Shown in pieces: positions 5,689 through 8,925 of a DNA stretch of 8,925 nucleotides. Position numbers and translations under genes: made by a program. The DNA lies in contig JBJMGS010000007.1 of NCBI GenBank assembly GCA_045807785.1, positions 1 to 8,925 on the forward strand. The letters run 5' to 3'. Position 1 is the first letter of the stretch. Each line of letters begins with the position of its first letter. The notes beneath the pieces are model-generated. The model was not told the DNA's origin and made no database searches. It saw only the letters and a program-made list of their open reading frames with translations. The stretch comes from JAIVGV01 sp045807785. GTDB taxonomy: Bacteria; Acidobacteriota; Blastocatellia; Pyrinomonadales; Pyrinomonadaceae.

Positions 5689-7362
5689 TCATCGGGGTGT
5701 CGGCGTCGGTGTGGGCGGCGGTGCCGTCTTGGGCGCGTCGATCTTTTCGTCGCCCGACTTGGTCGAGAAGCGTTTGTAGTTGCTGTACTCGCGCGTGGCG
5801 TCGAGACGGAAGCCGGCGAAGAGGAAGAGCTTGGCCGAGGCGTTGATCTGCTGGGACTTCGGGAGCCACACGCCGTCCGCGAGCCGCGTCTGCTCGAACA
5901 TCATCGCCGAACCCGACCGCAGCGAGGCGACCAGCCCGCCCGCCACCTTGTAGCCTTCGATGAGGCGCGCTTCGAGGCGCATGATCTGCTTGTCCGAGGG
6001 ATCGATCCAGACGACCCCGGCGAGTTTGCTGACGATAGACTCCTCGCGGCTCTTCGGCTTGTAGCCGGGGCGCGGGCGGAAGTCGAAGACGACCGTGTCG
6101 CGTTCGCGGAAGCGCTCGCGCCGGGGCGAGACGAATTCGCAGACGCGCAAAAAAGTGGCGAGCCCCGGATCGTCGTCGGTGCTCTCGGTCTTCCCCTTAC
6201 GCGCGGCTTCGGTGCGCTCGCGCTCGCGCCGCTGTTTGGTCTTGTCTTTGTCGCGCTCTAGCTTCTCGATCTCTTCGGCGACGCGCTTCTCTTCCTTCGC
6301 CGCGCGCTCCGGCGTGAGCGGCACGCCGTCTTCGCTGATCAATTTCTCGACCTCGCCGGCGCCCGCCACCGGATAGATTTCGTAAACCGAGACCTTCTCC
6401 TTCTTCACCTCGCCCTTGTCCGTGATCTCGCGCTGCCGCTCGGTGCGCGTGTAGGTGTACTGGCTGACGCGCTCGTCGTCTTCCTTTTGGTTGCGCCCGA
6501 CCTCGCGCAGCAGCTCGACGACGTTCAGCGCCGCGTCGCTCGGCGGCTCAAACAAGTTGTCGCCGAGCCCAGTGTTGTAGCGCGCCTCGCGCAGCGCGAG
6601 CACGACGCGCGAACCATTCTTCGTCTCGATCTCGACGCGGTGCGGCTCGGCGAGACCGTTCGACGCCGCGCGGTAATCGGCGAAGCGCGCCGTCACTCCT
6701 TGCGCCTCGTCATAGATTTGCAGCAGCAGTTTCGACGCCGTGCCGAAGTAGTAGCGCAGGCGCGCGCCGTTGCGCCGCGAGAACTCGACGACATAAGCCT
6801 GTTCGGTCGGCAACGGCTCGGTCGCAGCGGTGCGCGCCAGCACGTCCTGCTTCTTGTAATCAGCGAGGCGCGACGCGTCGAGCGCGGCGCGCAGGCGCGC
6901 GGCGTGGGCCTGGGCGTCCGTCAGCGTGCGCAGGACGCCGTCTGGGTCGCGCGCCCAAGCGGTGCGCGCGTTCGCCGCAACGTCCGTCTCGCCGGAAGCG
7001 CGGACGACATCGGCGCGCGACGACGCGGGAACTTTGACGAGCGTGCGCGCGCTCGCCTGCTCCTCGCCCTCGACATCCCACTCGTAGGTCGCGTCCCTGA
7101 TCGTCTGCACGCGCTTCTTCCCGCCGAGCGCCTTCAAGTAGTCGCCCACGATCTTGTCCGGCGCGGGCAGCTTCGCCGCACCCGCCTTCGCCCCTGACTG
7201 CGCAGGCGCTGACGAGACGAATGCGATCAACAGAACGAGCGTGAGAAGCGTCGTGCTCATGAAGTGGGAGACGAACGGGCGACGCGACGCGTTAAAGAGC
7301 TGCGCGTCAGACGGCGCGAGCGGCGTGGCGTCGAGAGGGTGCAGGCTGATGTGGTTGTGCAT
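5689..7362 (-). CDS. Exported two-module protein of unknown function (LolA-like N-terminal half)
   Basis: The product has 557 residues from ATG 7362, or 523 from ATG 7260. With the long start the export signal reads SRRPFVS (residues 26-32) followed by a hydrophobic run ending SAPAQ, which fits a twin-arginine (Tat) signal; from 7260 it would be an ordinary Sec signal. The 34 extra codons show GC of about 65%, 44% and 88% at positions 1, 2 and 3, the pattern of translated GC-rich DNA, so the long start is preferred. Neither start has a clear Shine-Dalgarno sequence. Residues about 65-275 resemble outer-membrane lipoprotein-sorting (LolA-like) domains (DKIVGDYLKALGGKKRVQ, then alternating strands). 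Residues about 280-545 form the module shared with the downstream gene: QYTYT, YEIYP, EDGVPLTPE, a charged coiled-coil-like stretch (350-390), PRRERF...DFRPR and WIDPSDKQIMRLEAR. The tail is Pro/Thr-rich. The substrate and role are unknown. Confidence 0.8.
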   Translation of the reverse strand: MHNHISLHPLDATPLAPSDAQLFNASRRPFVSHFMSTTLLTLVLLIAFVSSAPAQSGAKAGAAKLPAPDKIVGDYLKALGGKKRVQTIRDATYEWDVEGEEQASARTLVKVPASSRADVVRASGETDVAANARTAWARDPDGVLRTLTDAQAHAARLRAALDASRLADYKKQDVLARTAATEPLPTEQAYVVEFSRRNGARLRYYFGTASKLLLQIYDEAQGVTARFADYRAASNGLAEPHRVEIETKNGSRVVLALREARYNTGLGDNLFEPPSDAALNVVELLREVGRNQKEDDERVSQYTYTRTERQREITDKGEVKKEKVSVYEIYPVAGAGEVEKLISEDGVPLTPERAAKEEKRVAEEIEKLERDKDKTKQRRERERTEAARKGKTESTDDDPGLATFLRVCEFVSPRRERFRERDTVVFDFRPRPGYKPKSREESIVSKLAGVVWIDPSDKQIMRLEARLIEGYKVAGGLVASLRSGSAMMFEQTRLADGVWLPKSQQINASAKLFLFAGFRLDATREYSNYKRFSTKSGDEKIDAPKTAPPPTPTPTPR

Positions 7363-7446
7363 AAGGAACCGTGTGATGCTCTGCGTCGGCGCGAGGTCTG
7401 AAGTTAGAGATGTGTGATGAACGGCGAGCCGTTGTCCGACGACGCG

Positions 7447-7481
7447 AAGGGCGACCGGAGTTGTTACGCCAGTCGCCCCTT
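7447..7481 (-). terminator. Stem-loop after the small acidic gene, possible terminator
   Basis: GGGCGAC (7449-7455) pairs with GTCGCCC (7472-7478), and GG (7457-7458) pairs with CC (7469-7470). Between them lies a position that is a C-A mismatch on the plus strand but a G-U wobble on the minus strand, so the 10-bp stem is complete only in a minus-strand RNA. It lies about 30 bases beyond the stop of the 54-residue acidic gene. No T-run follows on the minus strand, so it may stabilise RNA ends or assist termination rather than be a classical intrinsic terminator. Confidence 0.4.
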
Positions 7482-7511
7482 GAGAGTTTTCGTTTTTGTC
7501 GCGCGCCGCCT

Positions 7512-7676
7512 TCAGGAAGGTTGTCCCTCGGTCGTGCGCTCCGCGCCGGGCGGCTCCGCCACGTCGCCGTGCTCGGTCTCTGCGTCCATCGCCTCGGCAG
7601 ACTCCTGCTCAGCCTCAAGCTCTGCCGCGTCCGCGCCGCGCGCAGCATCGTCCGCGCCCATCTGACCATCGTTCAT
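7512..7676 (-). CDS. Small, highly acidic protein (54 aa) of unknown function
   Basis: Translation from ATG 7676 gives 54 residues beginning MNDGQMGADD and ending TEGQPS before TGA. It has 16 Asp/Glu against 2 Arg and no Lys, so the net charge is strongly negative. There is no signal peptide, cysteine or hydrophobic segment, and it is probably soluble, disordered and cytoplasmic. A clear AGGAGG (7688-7693) lies 11 bases before the ATG, the best support that it is translated. It begins 57 bases after the end of the histone-like gene and is probably cotranscribed with it. The acidic product beside a strongly basic one suggests a possible charge-matched partner, but this is speculation. Longer frames on either strand over this stretch lack such a ribosome site and look like GC-rich shadows. 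Confidence 0.6.
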   Translation of the reverse strand: MNDGQMGADDAARGADAAELEAEQESAEAMDAETEHGDVAEPPGAERTTEGQPS

Positions 7677-7686
7677 CCGACTTTAG

Positions 7687-7695
7687 CCCTCCTCG
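7687..7695 (-). promoter_or_regulatory. Ribosome binding site of the 54-aa acidic gene
   Basis: The minus strand reads CGAGGAGGG here, including a full AGGAGG core, 11 bases before ATG 7676. It is one of only two strong Shine-Dalgarno sequences seen in the window and is what identifies the small gene. Confidence 0.6.
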
Positions 7696-7733
7696 TTTTG
7701 CTCAACGTCACTACCATCGCCGCCGCGCATCAC

Positions 7734-8342
7734 TTAGCGCCCGCGCCCGCCGCGCTTCGCTGCGCCCTTCGCGCCCACGGATTTCTTCGCGGACTTCCTG
7801 GCAGATTTCTTCGCAGACTTCTTCGCGCCCGCCTTAGCGGAGGTGCGTGAGCCAGCTCCCTTCGCCGCGCTGCGCTTCCCCACGCCGCCGCTTTTCTTGG
7901 CGCCAGACTTCTTCGCACCCGCCGATTTCTTCGCCGCGCCCTTGCCCGCTTTCGCGCCAGACTTCTTCGCGCCAGCGGCGTTGGATTTCTTCGCGCTCTT
8001 CGCGGCAGACTTTTTCGCGGACTTCTTCGCCGCGCCTGCCTTCTTCGCGCCGCCCTGTTTCTTCGTGCCCGACGCTTTTTGGCCGCCGCCGCGACGCGCC
8101 ACCTTCTCGTGCACCTCTTCCATCAAGAGACGTATGCGCCGCGCTTCGGGGCTCTCGGTCGGAGTGTCCGTGTTGCCTGCTACCGCGTCCGTTTCATCGC
8201 CCGTCGGCCCCTGCGGCTGACCCGGCAAATGCGCATGCTCCTGCTCTGTGAGCGTCCCGTGCTGTTGGTTGAACTCGTATTCGTTGAGCGTCCCACCACC
8301 GATCTTGTAGTTCGGCTGGTTCTTCCAAGCGTCTTTCGCCAT
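7734..8342 (-). CDS. Histone-H1-like Lys/Ala-rich protein with a distinct N-terminal module
   Basis: The 202-residue protein starts at ATG 8342, chosen because AGGGAGGA lies nine bases upstream; a GTG/ATG-extended frame to 8438 would run into the tRNA gene and is rejected. Residues 1-85 form a mixed-composition module (NYKIGGGTLNEYEF near the start, a Gly/Thr/Asp-rich stretch, then a charged helix ARRIRLLMEEVHEKVARR at about 67-84). Residues 90-202 are almost only Lys, Ala, Ser, Gly and Arg, with ten KKS triplets, ending RGGRGR. Such tails bind DNA or RNA through charge, as in eukaryotic H1 C-termini and bacterial H1-like proteins, so a nucleoid or RNA-associated role is likely but inferred. 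The N-terminal module is not a domain I recognise. It precedes the 54-residue acidic gene by 57 bases. There is no signal peptide, so it is cytoplasmic. Confidence 0.85.
   Translation of the reverse strand: MAKDAWKNQPNYKIGGGTLNEYEFNQQHGTLTEQEHAHLPGQPQGPTGDETDAVAGNTDTPTESPEARRIRLLMEEVHEKVARRGGGQKASGTKKQGGAKKAGAAKKSAKKSAAKSAKKSNAAGAKKSGAKAGKGAAKKSAGAKKSGAKKSGGVGKRSAAKGAGSRTSAKAGAKKSAKKSARKSAKKSVGAKGAAKRGGRGR
7737..8075 (-). repeat. Degenerate low-complexity repeat encoding the KKS/AKKS tail
   Basis: The stretch is built from many imperfect copies of a short unit (plus strand GA[C/T]TTCTTCGC), which encode [S/A]-A-K-K-S-like blocks in the histone-like gene. Spacing between copies varies (12 bases when adjacent, longer when Gly/Ala spacers intervene), so it is a degenerate array rather than a clean tandem repeat. 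Length changes by slippage or recombination would usually keep frame. Confidence 0.7.
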
Positions 8343-8351
8343 CGCTACTTT

Positions 8352-8359
8352 TCCTCCCT
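8352..8359 (-). promoter_or_regulatory. Ribosome binding site deciding the histone-like gene start
   Basis: The minus strand carries AGGGAGGA nine bases before ATG 8342. This is the strongest start signal in the window and places the protein start there, not at the 32-codon longer frame. Confidence 0.75.
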
Positions 8360-8381
8360 CAGACTCGCACCTGCGGCACGC

Positions 8382-8411
8382 TTGACAGAGCCCGCGCCGC
8401 CTCCTTATTCT
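8382..8411 (+). promoter_or_regulatory. Sigma-70-like promoter of tRNA-Thr
   Basis: A perfect -35 hexamer TTGACA (8382-8387) is followed after 18 bases by a -10-like TATTCT (8406-8411, four of six consensus positions). Transcription would begin near 8418, about 15 bases before the mature tRNA 5' end. The site lies in the upstream region of the divergent histone-like gene. Confidence 0.7.
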
Positions 8412-8433
8412 CTTCCTCGCGCCTACAGCGCAA

Positions 8434-8506
8434 GCCACCTTAGCTCAGTTGGTAGAGCAGTCGATTCGTAATCGACAGGTCTGGAGTTCGAGTCTCCAAG
8501 GTGGCT
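8434..8506 (+). tRNA. tRNA-Thr, anticodon CGU
   Basis: The 73-base sequence folds into a complete cloverleaf. The acceptor stem is GCCACCT/AGGTGGC (7 bp) and the D-stem GCTC/GAGC with loop AGTTGGTA. The anticodon stem is GTCGA/TCGAC with loop TTCGTAA, giving anticodon CGT at 8467-8469 that reads ACG (Thr). The variable loop is AGGTC and the T-arm TGGAG/CTCCA with loop TTCGAGT. The discriminator base is T (8506), and CCA is not encoded. This is the only plus-strand gene seen, with its own promoter and terminator. Confidence 0.96.
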
Positions 8507-8512
8507 TCTTTT

Positions 8513-8553
8513 TTGCCGTATAGCTGGCTCACAGTTATACGGCAATTTTATTT
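8513..8553 (+). terminator. Intrinsic terminator of tRNA-Thr
   Basis: TTGCCGTATA (8513-8522) pairs perfectly with TATACGGCAA (8536-8545). Three further inner pairs, one of them a G-U wobble, leave a 7-base loop. TTTTATTT follows at 8546-8553. It begins seven bases after the tRNA end. On the minus strand the tail is A-rich, so it works only for plus-strand transcription. Confidence 0.85.
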
Positions 8554-8607
8554 GTGGCTCAATCTTCAACCGGACAAATCGTGACGCCCGCCCGGTCGCG
8601 GGACGCG

Positions 8608-8650
8608 AAAAACTCGAAGGGCGTCAGTCCGTGAAGACTAACGCCCTTCG
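8608..8650 (-). terminator. Intrinsic terminator of lexA
   Basis: The arms 8615-8629 and 8636-8650 form a 15-bp stem around a 6-base loop. The single non-Watson-Crick position is a G-U wobble in minus-strand RNA but a C-A mismatch in plus-strand RNA. The stem is followed on the minus strand by AG and five T (8612-8608). It starts about 25 bases after the lexA stop codon and faces the tRNA terminator across a 54-base gap. Confidence 0.85.
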
Positions 8651-8674
8651 CATTCTAAATTGTCCGTCTCTCTG

Positions 8675-8925
8675 TTACGCCGCCGGGCGCAGCAGTCCGC
8701 GGAAGATGCCCTGCACCTGCACCTGCTGCGCGGACAGACGGATCGGCTCCAACTGCGAGTTGGCGGGGCGGAGTTCGACCTCGCGACCGAAGCGGTAGAG
8801 CCGCTTCAAGGTGGCACGCTGCCCCTCGATGAGGGCGACGACGATCTCGCCGTCGCGCGCCTCAACACGGTTCTCGATGAGCGCGATGTCGCCGTCGCAG
8901 ATGTGCTCGTCGATCATCGAGTCGC
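8675..8925 (-). CDS. lexA: LexA repressor, C-terminal part (S24 autoprotease domain), cut by window edge
   Basis: LexA represses the SOS regulon and inactivates itself when RecA filaments trigger self-cleavage. Only the last 82 residues are in the window. The visible reading begins DSM, giving the catalytic serine (codon 8920-8918) in the family's GDSM context; the preceding Gly codon is cut. The catalytic lysine (codon 8806-8804, in ATLKRLYR) lies 38 residues later, close to the spacing in known LexA proteins. The DGDIALIE and GEIVVALIEG strands and the terminal GIFRGLLR helix fit the family. The helix-turn-helix domain, cleavage site and promoter lie outside the window. Another S24-family repressor cannot be fully excluded, but the C-terminal pattern is LexA-like. 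Confidence 0.85.
   Translation of the reverse strand, partial: DSMIDEHICDGDIALIENRVEARDGEIVVALIEGQRATLKRLYRFGREVELRPANSQLEPIRLSAQQVQVQGIFRGLLRPAA

Noticed and set aside
6487..7197. 236-codon plus-strand frame, with others of 208 codons (5635-6261) and 160 codons (4013-4495)
   Set aside because: All lie opposite well-supported genes, have Arg/Ala-biased compositions and show no recognisable domains or start signals.
7410..7850. Plus-strand frames of 146, 83 and 113 codons and a 120-codon minus frame (7307-7669)
   Set aside because: Low-complexity Arg/Ser/Ala composition and no ribosome sites. The overlapping 54-residue minus-strand frame has a clear AGGAGG and coherent acidic composition.
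7734..8438. Extended 234-residue version of the histone-like protein
   Set aside because: The extension overlaps the tRNA-Thr gene and its promoter on the other strand, while a strong Shine-Dalgarno sequence precedes ATG 8342.

Overview
The window is GC-rich and reads like a chromosomal segment of an Acidobacteriota bacterium, probably of the Blastocatellia/Pyrinomonadaceae kind. The best clue is a secreted protein with the von Willebrand A domain variant known from acidobacteria (TIGR03436-like); the taxonomy is an inference, because no rRNA is present. All protein genes lie on the minus strand and a single tRNA gene lies on the plus strand. No transposase, phage gene or CRISPR array was seen. 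No stretch of 300 bases lacks a gene: the longest gaps are about 168 bases (8507-8674) and 149 bases (7363-7511), and both hold hairpins.

Layout from right to left, the direction of minus-strand transcription. (1) 8675-8925 is the C-terminal half of a LexA-type S24 autoprotease, cut by the window edge and followed by its own intrinsic terminator (8608-8650). (2) Convergent to it is a tRNA-Thr(CGU) gene (8434-8506) with a good sigma-70-like promoter and an intrinsic terminator. (3) 7734-8342 encodes a 202-aa protein with a short conserved-looking N-terminal module and a histone-H1-like Lys/Ala/Ser/Gly tail. It is followed by a very small, strongly acidic gene (7512-7676, 54 aa) with its own Shine-Dalgarno sequence and then a stem-loop. 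(4) 5689-7362 and 4606-5670 are two exported proteins of unknown function. They share a C-terminal module, and the first also carries an extra LolA-like N-terminal module. (5) A 128-base spacer holds two inverted arrays of a 7-base repeat. (6) Next comes a tightly packed run: trmFO (tRNA m5U54 methyltransferase), a secreted VWFA-TonB fusion whose TTG start probably overlaps the trmFO stop, and xerC. A six-run G-quadruplex motif follows the xerC stop.

The housekeeping parts (trmFO and xerC, tRNA-Thr, lexA) are standard. trmFO next to xerC is a familiar arrangement from Firmicutes, where hslVU follows; here an envelope-type VWFA-TonB gene sits between them. The less usual material is that fusion gene, the paralogous exported pair, and the pairing of a basic histone-like protein with a tiny acidic protein. 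No function can be assigned from sequence alone to the exported pair or the acidic protein.
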